Notes: a model not told the origin generated them from the sequence alone. 64,000 nucleotides of DNA from HGM04593 sp045636545 (GCA_045636545.1 JAZTXR010000007.1:15761-79760), one strand, 5' to 3'. Positions 1-9,547 are shown, numbered from the stretch's first letter. Numbers and translations are program-made.

Positions 1-861
1 GAAATGTGTGCACATCATTATTAGCGAGTTTACTCCCCAATAGGTGAAGAAATTCTCAATAACGCTATTCCTGAATACAGCGAACAGGCACATAAAAGCA
101 ATTGCAGGCAAAGTGTTGCTTAAAAGTCCATTGATGTAATAGATGTTGAAAGGTGGCTTTATAATAAGAATGAAACTGATTGCAAACAGCAAAACAGAGA
201 TTGAAAGCAATTTTGTCTTTTTTACTTCCAAAATGCTCTTTCCCCATCTCTTGCCCAATAGAAAACCTATTGCAATTATTGGCCATGCATATAATCCACG
301 AACAATAGGTTGCATTGGTGCATCAAGGATTTTGTGTAGTTCGCATATGTCGTTCTTTGGTAACCAGATGCTATAGTATGCGTAATTTACAGATAATGTT
401 ATAATCATGGCTATGGTTGCCCACAACCATTTTCTTTTGCTGTTGTTGATTAGTGTGAATATGTATTCACCAATAAACAATACCGGCAAGAACCACAATG
501 TACCAATTCCGCGCAGGACAATGGTCTTGTATATGTCACGTAACAGTATGTTGTTGTCCATTAGATGCAACGCCACCCATAGAATGTCAAAAGAAATAAT
601 CAGTAGACTGAACCACAGGTACGGAAATCCTAACTGTCTTATCCTTTTTTTGAATAGTTCATTTGCTGTAATAGGTTTGTTGTTGATACCTGTAACCCAT
701 CCGGACGTTACATAGAAGGCCGAAATCATGAACATTCCAATCCAAGTGTTGAGCCAACCAGGAATTACCCCTTTCTCAAAATGCAGGAATGTTATGCAAA
801 GGATTGCAACGCCTTTTGTAGCATCGATATAATCAAGTCGTTTTTTTATTTCACTACTCAT
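1..861 (-). CDS. Acyltransferase-3 family membrane protein (partial, 3' end beyond window)
   Basis: An open frame of 287 codons runs from ATG at 861 to the window edge without a stop. It begins MSSEIKKRLDYIDATKGVAI, the opening typical of acyltransferase-3/fucose 4-O-acetylase-like integral membrane proteins (RxDYID..KG, followed by a conserved His in FLHF). Several hydrophobic segments follow. Family members transfer acetyl or other acyl groups onto sugars in the membrane, so here it probably O-acylates the capsule repeat unit; the exact substrate cannot be told. The ATG overlaps the stop of the upstream GT2 gene by 4 bp (ATGA), showing it belongs to the same long operon. The C-terminal part is missing because of the window edge, not truncation. 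Confidence 0.85.
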   Translation of the reverse strand, partial: MSSEIKKRLDYIDATKGVAILCITFLHFEKGVIPGWLNTWIGMFMISAFYVTSGWVTGINNKPITANELFKKRIRQLGFPYLWFSLLIISFDILWVALHLMDNNILLRDIYKTIVLRGIGTLWFLPVLFIGEYIFTLINNSKRKWLWATIAMIITLSVNYAYYSIWLPKNDICELHKILDAPMQPIVRGLYAWPIIAIGFLLGKRWGKSILEVKKTKLLSISVLLFAISFILIIKPPFNIYYINGLLSNTLPAIAFMCLFAVFRNSVIENFFTYWGVNSLIMMCTHF

Positions 862-1712
862 TTTTTTAGTTTGTTGTAAAGAATAAATGTCATGACATAC
901 ATTTTCATCGACAATTTGGCAATCTGTTTGCCAATCAAATGGTCATTGCTATAACGGTCAATGAAGTAGCAGCGCGATTTGCCCCATATCCTGAACCGCT
1001 TGGCTGGGTTCCCCTTTTCACTTTTTACGTGATGGTGAACGGCCTGTGCGGTAGCAAGGTAGTACATACGTTTACCACTCATTTCAACCTGGCGTGAAAG
1101 GATTGCCTCTTCGCAATACAAAAACACCTTTTCATCGAAGAAATTTATCTCTTTAAGGTATGACATCTTTATAATAAAACAACAACCGCTCACCTTGTGA
1201 CAATAGTGGCTTTCTTTGTAGTTGTCGATGAAATCGTATGCATCACTCTTTTTCTTCTTGCCTAAAATATCCTTTATCCATCCGAACGAACTTCGCCAAT
1301 TGCCATCCTTATGCATTGGGCTTTGGTGAATGCCGTCAGTACCAACAATGTCGCTGCCACAGACCACAATATCTTCATCCTCCTGCATTTTTGTAAGCAG
1401 GGCGGCAAGATAGTCCTTTTGTGGAAATTCCATGTCGGGGTTGGCAATAAGCGCATATTCGTATCTTTTCTCCGCTGCATAGCGCAAGCCTACGTTATTG
1501 CCGGCATTGTAGCCTTTGTTCTCGCAGTTGGCAATGAAAGTGCAATTTTGCTCCTTGCACAATGCCTCAACCGCATTGCGGTCATCTTCGCGCGAACAGT
1601 TGTCTACAACAATAATCTCCTGTTCGATGCCTTGTTGCTGTTTCAGGAAACCTATGCACTTGCTGCAATCGGCACTGTTGTTGTAGTTGAGTATTATGAC
1701 GGCGATTTTCAT
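858..1712 (-). CDS. Glycosyltransferase family 2 (rhamnosyltransferase-like)
   Basis: A 284-residue GT-A fold enzyme. The start MKIAVIILNYNN, the segment EIIVVDNCS near residue 32-40, the ENKGYNAGNN loop near 64-73 and the acidic NPD motif at 91-93 are typical of GT2 enzymes of the WbbL/rhamnosyltransferase type. Inverting transfer of an activated sugar onto the growing lipid-linked repeat unit on the inner face of the membrane is the expected role; donor and acceptor are not deducible. A histidine-rich stretch (VHHHVK) near residue 225 is common in this branch. It lies 1 bp after the HAD gene and overlaps the acyltransferase downstream by 4 bp. Confidence 0.88.
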   Translation of the reverse strand: MKIAVIILNYNNSADCSKCIGFLKQQQGIEQEIIVVDNCSREDDRNAVEALCKEQNCTFIANCENKGYNAGNNVGLRYAAEKRYEYALIANPDMEFPQKDYLAALLTKMQEDEDIVVCGSDIVGTDGIHQSPMHKDGNWRSSFGWIKDILGKKKKSDAYDFIDNYKESHYCHKVSGCCFIIKMSYLKEINFFDEKVFLYCEEAILSRQVEMSGKRMYYLATAQAVHHHVKSEKGNPAKRFRIWGKSRCYFIDRYSNDHLIGKQIAKLSMKMYVMTFILYNKLKK

Positions 1713-1713
1713 C

Positions 1714-3573
1714 TTATTTCCTGAATTTCAAGTAGAGTCTGCGGCGGATGTGCCCGGTGAAATGTGCTATTTTATCTACACTAGGGAAGATTCTCCCCGG
1801 TACGCTCAATGCAATACTTCCTTTGTCATATAATGTCTTATGTCCTCCGCAAAAAACAATCTTTACAAATTCGCATATTTTGAGTCGACGGCTAATTCCA
1901 CTCTCAACAAATGGTTCTTGGTCGATTCTGTGAATTGACTTTTTTATTGCGTTTAAAGCACTTTTTTCCCATTGTTGTAAATGTTCCAGAGTATCTTGTG
2001 GTAGAATAGAGAGTTCCTTTGTAATCCAAGTCGCGATGTCGCAGTTCGCTGACACAATCTTGTTGAAATCTGTATCACCATTCAAGATTGGATTGTATTT
2101 ATCATTCTCTTTTGAATATCCGTTTGTGCTTTTGTATGGTGATGCCGAGAAGTAGTCTTCTATTACGAACGTAAGTTCTGTGTCGGAAGTGTCTGGGCTA
2201 TGAAATGTAATGTAACTTCCGTACCTGCTATGCATGACATCACCACGCACACCATAGTAGAAGAATGTCGTCTCGGGACAGCGCTCTTCTTTCAATATGT
2301 TGTTTATCATCAGCCTGGTTGTTCCCAGCCACCCTACGTCCACCATTGCAGTCTTGTCATTGCCAAAGACCTTCTCCTGTACAAAATAGCCATTCAATAG
2401 CGCACGTTCTTTTTTGGCGCGTTCATTGAGTGTGGGTAAGTACTTGCTTTCGCTGCCGAAAATGGCATCAATGAATGTTCTCTCTTGCTCTTTAGTGGCA
2501 ATTCTGCTAAAGTTGAACTCAATACAGAACTTCTCTTTCAACTCTTCTATGGATGTTCCTAATGACGTTGCCAAATCCTTGACAGTCTTGCCTCTGATTG
2601 TTCTCTTATCCTGTATTGCAAGGAATTTCTCAGCTGTGGCATTGTACAAGTATGGCAACAGCAGTGCCTTGCGCGAAACAAATATATAGCGCAGTTCAAT
2701 ACCCTCGTGTGGCAACAACTCGGCAATTTTTTGCAGTATATAGCTGTCGCGTGAAAGGAAATAAAGTGTCTTTATTCCTCTCTCCTTTGCTATTTCAGTG
2801 ACAAAATGTACATACGGGATATATGCAGGTGCAACGAAATCGGCCGCGATTGTTGTGTATGCATCGTTCCCGTGATGTATTCTTGCCGCGCGGCTCAATC
2901 CCGCAAGTACGGAACTTTCGTAATGATGCTTGTTGTCGCGTGGCAGAATTGTGCTTTCTTCAGCAGCTGTAAAATCTGTGTTTACTTTTGTGGCTTTTAC
3001 ACCACAGCGCTTTGCCATCTTGACATCGCTCACAGGGTGGTCGCCAAAATGTTCCCACTCCGCGGGTTTTAGCTCCACTTTCAATTTCTTGTAGAGCTCG
3101 CCGTTGGATTTCCGTGCATTATATTCGCACGAAACATACACCATTTCGTCGCTGTTGATACAATCCTCTCGTTCAAGTACTTTTTTCAGCGTATCGCTCG
3201 GCAAGTACATGTCTGAGATAAAGCAGATGGTGTAGCCTTGTTTGCGTTTCTCTTTTATGACATTCCTTATTGCAGGGTTAGCTATCAGTTGTTCTGCCTC
3301 GACGGCTATTTCTGCACTTATCAGTTCGTCTTTGCTGTATTCATCGAAACCTTCCAACTCATCACTGCTGTAGATGTCCTCAATAGTTACATCTTTGCCG
3401 TGTACTCGTTTCCTGGCCTCGCTCTCTGCTCCCTTGCGCCAAAGAAGAAAATCGTCTCGCTTGGCCTTGTCGCCTGGGTACAGATGATGGGCAATAAGAT
3501 AAAAGATATTACCCGGCTTTCCGCATTTACGGATGAGCGTTGTGTCGAATATGTCAAACGATGCGAGTTTCAT
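1714..3573 (-). CDS. HAD-type predicted hydrolase with large C-terminal domain (COG5610-like)
   Basis: A 619-residue protein. Residues 6-14 (FDIFDTTLI) match HAD motif I, FISDMYLP near residue 118 fits motif II and HFGDHPVSDVKMAK near 175 supplies the acidic motif IV, so the N-terminal ~220 residues form a HAD-like phosphatase/hydrolase domain. The remaining ~390 residues are a separate domain that I cannot assign beyond similarity to large HAD proteins found in polysaccharide loci. It may act on a sugar-phosphate or lipid-linked intermediate, but this is inference. Its start overlaps the preceding acyltransferase stop by 4 bp (ATGA). Confidence 0.75.
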   Translation of the reverse strand: MKLASFDIFDTTLIRKCGKPGNIFYLIAHHLYPGDKAKRDDFLLWRKGAESEARKRVHGKDVTIEDIYSSDELEGFDEYSKDELISAEIAVEAEQLIANPAIRNVIKEKRKQGYTICFISDMYLPSDTLKKVLEREDCINSDEMVYVSCEYNARKSNGELYKKLKVELKPAEWEHFGDHPVSDVKMAKRCGVKATKVNTDFTAAEESTILPRDNKHHYESSVLAGLSRAARIHHGNDAYTTIAADFVAPAYIPYVHFVTEIAKERGIKTLYFLSRDSYILQKIAELLPHEGIELRYIFVSRKALLLPYLYNATAEKFLAIQDKRTIRGKTVKDLATSLGTSIEELKEKFCIEFNFSRIATKEQERTFIDAIFGSESKYLPTLNERAKKERALLNGYFVQEKVFGNDKTAMVDVGWLGTTRLMINNILKEERCPETTFFYYGVRGDVMHSRYGSYITFHSPDTSDTELTFVIEDYFSASPYKSTNGYSKENDKYNPILNGDTDFNKIVSANCDIATWITKELSILPQDTLEHLQQWEKSALNAIKKSIHRIDQEPFVESGISRRLKICEFVKIVFCGGHKTLYDKGSIALSVPGRIFPSVDKIAHFTGHIRRRLYLKFRK

Positions 3574-4565
3574 TCTTCGTATAGCTTATTTAGCTTGGAT
3601 GCGATTCTGTTGGTCAATTTATCGATTCCGGTATGTTTGAATAACAGAACTCTGCCTTTGTCGGCGATTGCAGAAAGCACAATTACAACTATGCCAAAAA
3701 GATATAGGTAGAGTGTTGTTGGCATATAGCCGTTGAATTTGTGCAAGACATCAATTATATATGTTCTTATTAACCCTTGCTCGTGTATCAGATAGGCTGC
3801 AAATACGTGTGGGGCAATAAACATTGTAACTTTTGCAACTGTTCCATTGTTTGACACCGGTAGGTTTTTGAACCACATAAATGTGGTAATACCCAAAGCA
3901 TAGGTTATGAGTGAATTATATCCCAGTAGAACTATATTGTTGAGGTATAAATGACATACGTTGTATAGTGCTAAAAGCAGAATGGCAGCAACTCCCCAGT
4001 ATTTGAATTCCGGATTGTGTAGTCTCAGATATCCACCGGTTATAAATACTGTACCCATCCACAAAAGTGAGAAACCATTGCCAAACAATTCGCCAAATGG
4101 GAATATAGCCAAAAGTGATGATCCAATAAGTAATAATGAAACAAGCAATATTTGGTACTGCCTTTTGCTTATAGAAATGCAAACCTTACTAATAAACGGC
4201 GAAAGCAGGATTACTGCAAGATATTTGTTCACGAACCAATAACTGAATTTAGTTGGTGCTATAGGCATTGTAGATTTTGCGATGTCATATAAGCTCGCCT
4301 TTCCAAAGAAATACAGAACAACTGTAATGGTTAATGAATAGAAAACTGTTTCAATAAAAGTACGTAGCAGACGTTCCGATTTAAACTTAGCGTTTATAAG
4401 AAAATATCCACTGATGAGCACGAAGCAGTTTACCGCATGCGGTGCTATAGTTGCAAATGAACTGAATGACTCAATTCCACTGCGGCCTCCAATGTGTCCG
4501 GTTACAATAAACAGCATACAAAGTATACGCAGAATTTCAAGGCTAATTTGTCGTTGTGCTTTCAT
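3570..4565 (-). CDS. Acyltransferase-3 family O-acyltransferase
   Basis: A 331-residue polytopic membrane protein with about ten hydrophobic segments. The N-terminus (ISLEILRILCMLFIVTGHIG) carries the conserved R..A/L-x-H pattern of the OatA/WecH acyltransferase-3 family, with the conserved His in TGH. Such proteins O-acetylate extracytoplasmic or lipid-linked sugars. It is the second acyltransferase-3 gene of this operon (the other is cut by the left edge), suggesting a repeat unit modified at more than one position. It overlaps the HAD gene by 4 bp and follows a GT2 gene by 10 bp. Confidence 0.87.
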   Translation of the reverse strand: MKAQRQISLEILRILCMLFIVTGHIGGRSGIESFSSFATIAPHAVNCFVLISGYFLINAKFKSERLLRTFIETVFYSLTITVVLYFFGKASLYDIAKSTMPIAPTKFSYWFVNKYLAVILLSPFISKVCISISKRQYQILLVSLLLIGSSLLAIFPFGELFGNGFSLLWMGTVFITGGYLRLHNPEFKYWGVAAILLLALYNVCHLYLNNIVLLGYNSLITYALGITTFMWFKNLPVSNNGTVAKVTMFIAPHVFAAYLIHEQGLIRTYIIDVLHKFNGYMPTTLYLYLFGIVVIVLSAIADKGRVLLFKHTGIDKLTNRIASKLNKLYEE

Positions 4566-4575
4566 ATTTGTCTTT

Positions 4576-5577
4576 TTAAAAGTTTCTTGTTTTCAGAAAA
4601 AATGCGTATATACAGGAAATGGCTTTGAACGTACAATATGAAAACATACAGACTTTCTGCTTAAAACCTTGTGGACACATCTTTTCCTGTTTTGTGTAGT
4701 AGAATGAATCTTTCAGTATCTTTGATGCTTCTTTTGCAAAGTCTGTTCTATAGTGTTTGTAATAGAAATAGTCTCGCTGGCAAAATGTCAGGGACTGTAT
4801 GAAGTCCTTTTGCAGCTTAATAAAGAGTCCTTTCTCAGTGTAGTGCTCTTTTGCAAACCCGTAAATGCTTTTTGATGTCTGAAGAAAATTGTAACGTTTG
4901 ATGTCTTTTTTGTGCATCAGACTCTCGGGGTGTTGCCTGTAATAATATTTTGTATTGGCAAATGCTACTTTATCACAATTGAAAAGAAGACGTCGTTGGT
5001 CAATTTCGTCAACATACGAATAATTGTTTTCTTCGTCTTTGCCGGATGAGATGTTCTCAATATATATCCCCCTCTTGATTAACAGGCCGCTGACAGAAAT
5101 ACCTACTTCTCCAAGCAGGTGCTTGGTCGCTTCTTTCCCGCGAATGATACGCTCTAAAGAAAAAGATGTTTCAGGAATGCAGAAACCGTTCGGTTCTCCT
5201 TTATGGTCGCATAGCTGCAGTGTGCTGAGCACAATGTCTGCTCCTGTTTCAATTTGACGGTTATACATTTTTTCAATGTAGTCATTGTCAAGAAAGTCAT
5301 CGGCATCGTAAGTCATGATAAACTCTCCGTTGGCTGCGTATGCAGCCTCCTTGCGTGGTAGTCTTGCGCCTCCCGAATTGTTAGCCCTCTTTATAAGCCG
5401 TATATTATGGTACTTATTGCAAAAGTTTTCAATAATATCAACTGTGTTATCCGTTGAATGGTCGTCTGCAATTATGAGTTCCCAATCCTTGAATGTCTGA
5501 TTGACAATGGAATCAATGGCTGTACCGATGTATTTCCCTACATTATATGCAGGCATTATGACTGATATCTTAGGCAT
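4576..5577 (-). CDS. Glycosyltransferase family 2
   Basis: A 333-residue GT2 protein. It begins with the classical MPKISVIMPAYNVGKYIGTA, followed by WELIIADDHSTDNT and the metal-binding segment MTYDADDFLDNDYIEKM (DADD near residue 94-97). These place it in the EpsH/WcaA-like group of inverting glycosyltransferases. It is expected to add one sugar to the lipid-linked capsule repeat on the cytosolic membrane face. The C-terminal half is more divergent and holds a hydrophobic stretch near the end that may contact the membrane. The start overlaps the 3' end of the propeller gene by 8 bp. Confidence 0.9.
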   Translation of the reverse strand: MPKISVIMPAYNVGKYIGTAIDSIVNQTFKDWELIIADDHSTDNTVDIIENFCNKYHNIRLIKRANNSGGARLPRKEAAYAANGEFIMTYDADDFLDNDYIEKMYNRQIETGADIVLSTLQLCDHKGEPNGFCIPETSFSLERIIRGKEATKHLLGEVGISVSGLLIKRGIYIENISSGKDEENNYSYVDEIDQRRLLFNCDKVAFANTKYYYRQHPESLMHKKDIKRYNFLQTSKSIYGFAKEHYTEKGLFIKLQKDFIQSLTFCQRDYFYYKHYRTDFAKEASKILKDSFYYTKQEKMCPQGFKQKVCMFSYCTFKAISCIYAFFLKTRNF

Positions 5578-6658
5578 TGTGGATGGTTATAGTTTTAAAA
5601 ATTCTCTTGGTAAGAAATTTGATTGTCCGCCATTTGGTGATGTAAATAAACTTCATTAAGCCATACAATGAGACGTGTTGGCCTATGCCTCTTATTTTTA
5701 GATTATTGATGTTCTCTCCTTCTATTAATCCAATGTATGTCTTTAAAGAATCGTGTGCGCTGAAATAGATTTTATATTTGCAGTCTTTAATGATGCAGGC
5801 TCTGTATAAACGGTATGAATAGAATGAACCGGTGACTGAAGGCTCAAGAAGTTTCCTGATATGACTGAACGTCACTCCATCATTACTCTCCCAAAGTGTG
5901 ATGTCGGTAAAGTCATAGCTCAACAGATAATATTTCCCATCTATGTAGTTGACATCGATATGCCATGGCATATTCTCCAAACCTTTTAAGATGCATTTCT
6001 TTTGCGTGCTCCATTGTCTGCCGTCGGTTGATTCCGAATAAGACAGTTCTCTGTATGTGCGCGATTCGCTATTGACATACCACATCCTGTATTTCCCGTT
6101 CCGGAATAGTATGGCTGGGCTGACAACCATATTCCCAAGTGGGTCGCCTTCGTTTGTGGCAAGGTTGACCATTACTTCTCTTTTACCCCAATTGATTCCA
6201 TCTGTGCTTGTTTTTCTTACTAATTGAAGATTGTCAAATCTCTCTCTTGCTCCGTGTCGGTGAGTAAAACGGTACCAGCATTCAATATGCCCATCAACGA
6301 ATACAAGGTGAGGGTCCGAGAAGTAGTCTAGCTCTTCAATCTCTTTTTCAGTCAGGTCATCTATTGGATTATTGACTATTTCGCTCCAGTTTATTCCATC
6401 ATTCGAGACATGTATCGAGGGGCATTCGTTACGGTCCTCGTATGGCTTGCTATGGGGTGAGAAAGGCGTTTCTGCCATCCAATATCTGTATCCGTTCCAT
6501 CCACTCCCAAAGTAAAGGACACTTGGATGGTAAGGGCTATCACTGCCATCAAACGTCTTTATCCCAAGTGCTCCCTGGTTGTATGGTCTTAGTCTTATCC
6601 AAACCCATCCAAGCCAAACAATGATGATAGACAGAAATACAAGAACAAAGAGATGCAT
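5570..6658 (-). CDS. Membrane-anchored five-bladed beta-propeller (GH43/32-like fold) protein
   Basis: A 362-residue protein with an N-terminal hydrophobic anchor (roughly residues 2-22). Repeats with an SNDGINW / STDGINW / STDGRQW / SNDGVTF pattern follow at regular intervals, typical of five-bladed beta-propellers of the GH43/GH32/GH130 group. An SDPHLVF motif near residue 115 sits where such enzymes carry acidic catalytic residues. It could cleave or bind a glycan, or be a non-catalytic propeller; I cannot confirm catalytic residues. Lying inside a polysaccharide operon, with 1-bp overlap (TAATG) to the preceding GT2, it probably acts on the polysaccharide made here. Function remains inferred. 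Confidence 0.65.
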   Translation of the reverse strand: MHLFVLVFLSIIIVWLGWVWIRLRPYNQGALGIKTFDGSDSPYHPSVLYFGSGWNGYRYWMAETPFSPHSKPYEDRNECPSIHVSNDGINWSEIVNNPIDDLTEKEIEELDYFSDPHLVFVDGHIECWYRFTHRHGARERFDNLQLVRKTSTDGINWGKREVMVNLATNEGDPLGNMVVSPAILFRNGKYRMWYVNSESRTYRELSYSESTDGRQWSTQKKCILKGLENMPWHIDVNYIDGKYYLLSYDFTDITLWESNDGVTFSHIRKLLEPSVTGSFYSYRLYRACIIKDCKYKIYFSAHDSLKTYIGLIEGENINNLKIRGIGQHVSLYGLMKFIYITKWRTIKFLTKRIFKTITIHNA

Positions 6659-7635
6659 TAAAAATAAGATTGTTTAAACAATTTGTTTTTGATTCTTTTT
6701 ACAAGTATCAGAAATTTTCGCATATTCTTGTCTGTTACGGTCAACAGCATCCTTTCAATAGGCATAGCTCTGAACTTTTGCATCTTGATATCTTTCAAAA
6801 GTGTTTTGTGAAAGTCTGTCCCAATCCATTCCGGAATCTCTGCCGAATATCCAAAATGGTAATCAAATGTCATAATCTTATGCCTTATAATATACTTCTT
6901 GTATTTCTCTTTATATTCTGGCGGAACAGACATCCACAGAAAGTTCATGAACAAATCCTCGTACTCACTGCTTCTTTTGAATGCGTGCATACAGCTTTCA
7001 CTGTGTTGTCTATAGTTGTAGACAATTTTTCCGGTATAGACAACATTCTTGTCGTTTTCAAATGCAATCCTTGTGCTGGCAATGACATCTTCTCCCATAT
7101 TGATTTCCCTTGGGATGTCATAGATATAAGGTTTCAGGATACTTCTTCTTATCAATTTGGCGACAGGCCCGGCATCCTTTCCAAGCAGCATATTTCTTCT
7201 GTATCTTTCATAGTCAATACACTTGCTCCGGTTGTTATCCTTGTATGCTTTTAATATCCCTGTTTCTGTTTGAAATCTCATCATTTGTCCCTGTGTGATG
7301 TTTGTGTAGGGTGTCATAATTTTAAGCAGTGTATCCAAAGCATCATCAGGAATCGTGTCATCTCCATCAACAAAGGTAACAAACTCGCAATCATCTGTTT
7401 CCTCTACACCGCGAGCGCGAGCACGCGACACACCGGCGTTCTCCTGGTGTATGACAGTTATGCGAGGATTCTTTCGGGCGTATTCATCGCATATTTTGCC
7501 AGCATTGTCGGGGCTGCCATCATTAACAAGTATAAGACGGAAATTTGTATATGTTTGTGCAAGAATGCTTTCAATGCACTCTGCAATATACTTTTCTACA
7601 TTGTAGACAGGTACTATTATGCCAATTTTATGCAT
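6658..7635 (-). CDS. Glycosyltransferase family 2 (shared N-terminal module, copy A)
   Basis: A 325-residue GT2 enzyme starting MHKIGIIVPVYNVEKYIAEC. I chose the ATG at 7635 because the reading frame upstream offers only a TTG and because this start leaves 1 bp after the GT8 stop. The first ~95 residues (ECIESILAQTYTNFRLILVN, then DGSPDNAGKICDEYA and the FVDGDDTI metal motif) are almost the same as in the genes ending at 8586 and 10568, while the C-terminal two thirds diverge. Expected to add a hexose or amino sugar to the repeat unit; specificity is not readable. Confidence 0.9.
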   Translation of the reverse strand: MHKIGIIVPVYNVEKYIAECIESILAQTYTNFRLILVNDGSPDNAGKICDEYARKNPRITVIHQENAGVSRARARGVEETDDCEFVTFVDGDDTIPDDALDTLLKIMTPYTNITQGQMMRFQTETGILKAYKDNNRSKCIDYERYRRNMLLGKDAGPVAKLIRRSILKPYIYDIPREINMGEDVIASTRIAFENDKNVVYTGKIVYNYRQHSESCMHAFKRSSEYEDLFMNFLWMSVPPEYKEKYKKYIIRHKIMTFDYHFGYSAEIPEWIGTDFHKTLLKDIKMQKFRAMPIERMLLTVTDKNMRKFLILVKRIKNKLFKQSYF

Positions 7636-7636
7636 T

Positions 7637-8584
7637 TTACGCTTGCTCTTCAATTATGTACGATTTAGGTCTTTTCATAATGCCTAAAGCCCAGATAATC
7701 TCGTTCCTGAGCTTGATTATGCGCTCATATAAACTATATCTGTTTTTCTTTAAAGGATGCGCTTTCCACAAAGATATGTTTTTGTAGTGCATGAATCTTT
7801 TACGGTATGGATGCCTTGAACCTATGAACCAGGGTTTACTCACTCCTGTAAAGTGGATTATTACAGGTGATTTTGTAGCTTCGAGTATTTCCGGCATTTC
7901 ATTTTCATAGTATCTTGTATAATCTGTAAAAAGAAACCCTGTCTGGAGATTGTATTTTATTGGCAACAACTTCATCTCTTTGTGCAGAACTGCATTCAGG
8001 GTGTCCTGGTCGTGAAATTTTACTCTCTCTGGGTATTTTGATATGTATTCAAGGCATTTGTCTGCAATCTTGTTTTCTCTCCAGTATTTTAGATTTATCA
8101 ATGCGACCCCAGCATTTTTGTATGCGTAGGATTTGCAATAGTCCAGTCGTTCGTATTTCTCTTCAATGAAAAATGCTTCGTCTTTGCTCATTGCAATCGG
8201 GTGTTCTTTTATATCTTCATTGTACAGTGCTGATATATTACCATTGATAATCATATCACAATCAAGATAGAGAATTTTGTCCACATCAGAAGGTAATAGT
8301 ATTGGAGCTAACAATCTATAATATGTGACAATACTGACATGGTCTCCAGTCCGTATTGGACAATCCTTGAGTCTTTTGCTGTCAACTGTTATTATCTCAA
8401 TCTTTTGGCTATATTTTTTTGCCAATGTCGCAAACTCACTTTTGCTTTTATTGCTTAACTGCTCTACAAGTATGTAAATACAAAAGTTGAGTCCCTTGTT
8501 ATTCTCGAACAAAGATGTCAACATTATACCGCAATATGGCACATAGTTGTCGTCAGTTGCGCATAAGATATTATATTGTTGCAT
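7637..8584 (-). CDS. Glycosyltransferase family 8
   Basis: A 315-residue retaining GT-A enzyme. The opening NILCATDDNYVPYCGIMLTS, the DxD metal-binding motif DCD at residues 108-110 (ILYLDCDMI) and the HFTG..KPW motif near residue 250 are diagnostic of GT8 (WaaJ/WaaO/LgtC-like galactosyl- or glucosyltransferases). It is the only retaining-type transferase recognised in the cluster, so it probably supplies an alpha linkage in the repeat unit. It starts 1 bp after the stop of the preceding GT2 gene and ends 1 bp before the next start. Confidence 0.92.
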   Translation of the reverse strand: MQQYNILCATDDNYVPYCGIMLTSLFENNKGLNFCIYILVEQLSNKSKSEFATLAKKYSQKIEIITVDSKRLKDCPIRTGDHVSIVTYYRLLAPILLPSDVDKILYLDCDMIINGNISALYNEDIKEHPIAMSKDEAFFIEEKYERLDYCKSYAYKNAGVALINLKYWRENKIADKCLEYISKYPERVKFHDQDTLNAVLHKEMKLLPIKYNLQTGFLFTDYTRYYENEMPEILEATKSPVIIHFTGVSKPWFIGSRHPYRKRFMHYKNISLWKAHPLKKNRYSLYERIIKLRNEIIWALGIMKRPKSYIIEEQA

Positions 8585-8585
8585 A

Positions 8586-9542
8586 TTATCTGTTTGATAC
8601 TTTTTGAATGATGTTTTTGCATTTGAGTATGTTTATGCAAAAAAAACGGACGAGGGGATTTTGGTATAAAAAGAGTTTTTTGTTAATACCTTTAATGGGA
8701 TATGCTGTATGTTCTATATCTTTTTTTAGGTCAGCATAGAATTGTGAAGAAAAAATATCATTGACAAAATACTTATATCCGCAAAAAATACGAAACCTTC
8801 TAAGTCTGATATCAATGTTTTCTATTACATAATAGTCCCACTCGTTTTCAGGTATGGATTTTTTTAGGTATTTATAAAAGAGCTCCTCATACTTGACATT
8901 CCTTTTGTATGTATGAGTCGCACTTCCTTCCCTTTGCCTGTAATTGTATATAACTTCAGGTATAATAGATATCCTTTTATTATTTATAAAAGCAATTTTG
9001 ATATTCATCAGCAAATCCTCGCCAAGAACAATTTCTCGTGGAATATCAAATGTATTTTCGTTGAAAAGCTTCCTGTTATAGAGTTTACCGCAAGGACCAT
9101 TGCACAAACTCTTGTCTTTAATAAGGATTTGACGAAATTCAATAGCTGATATCACATCTTTGTTTTGAGGTACATATTCATCATCCGGTGATATTACGAT
9201 ATCACTATCTTGATGTCGATAGTTAAACAACAACTCAACTGCATTTTGCAAAATAGTGTCATCACCATCGACAAATGTTATCCATTCACAATCATTAGCC
9301 TCTTGTACACCACGTGCACGTGCACGGGTTACACCCGCATTCTCTTGGTGTATGACGGTTATGCGCGTATCTTTTTTTGCGTATTCATCGCATATTTTGC
9401 CGGCATTGTCGGGACTGCCGTCATCCACAAGTATAAGACGGAAGTTTGTATATGTCTGTGCAAGAATGCTCTCAATGCATTCTGCTATGTATTTCTCTAC
9501 CTTATATACTGGTACAACTACGCCAATTAGTCCTTTGGTCAT
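8586..9542 (-). CDS. Glycosyltransferase family 2 (shared N-terminal module, copy B)
   Basis: A 318-residue GT2 enzyme. Its N-terminal ~95 residues (VVPVYKVEKYIAECIESILA through WITFVDGDDTI) closely match those of the genes at 6658-7635 and 10568-11545, also at DNA level, whereas the C-terminal part is different and the DNA is more AT-rich. This points to modular exchange or duplication followed by divergence of the acceptor-binding half. It is expected to add a sugar to the lipid-linked repeat. Five bases separate it from the upstream GT2 stop. Confidence 0.9.
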   Translation of the reverse strand: MTKGLIGVVVPVYKVEKYIAECIESILAQTYTNFRLILVDDGSPDNAGKICDEYAKKDTRITVIHQENAGVTRARARGVQEANDCEWITFVDGDDTILQNAVELLFNYRHQDSDIVISPDDEYVPQNKDVISAIEFRQILIKDKSLCNGPCGKLYNRKLFNENTFDIPREIVLGEDLLMNIKIAFINNKRISIIPEVIYNYRQREGSATHTYKRNVKYEELFYKYLKKSIPENEWDYYVIENIDIRLRRFRIFCGYKYFVNDIFSSQFYADLKKDIEHTAYPIKGINKKLFLYQNPLVRFFCINILKCKNIIQKVSNR

Positions 9543-9547
9543 ACTAT

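Noticed and set aside
9300..9340. Alternating CGTGCACGTGCACG tract as a functional site
   Set aside because: It simply encodes the conserved Ala-Arg-Ala-Arg of the GT2 module and recurs in the paralogues.
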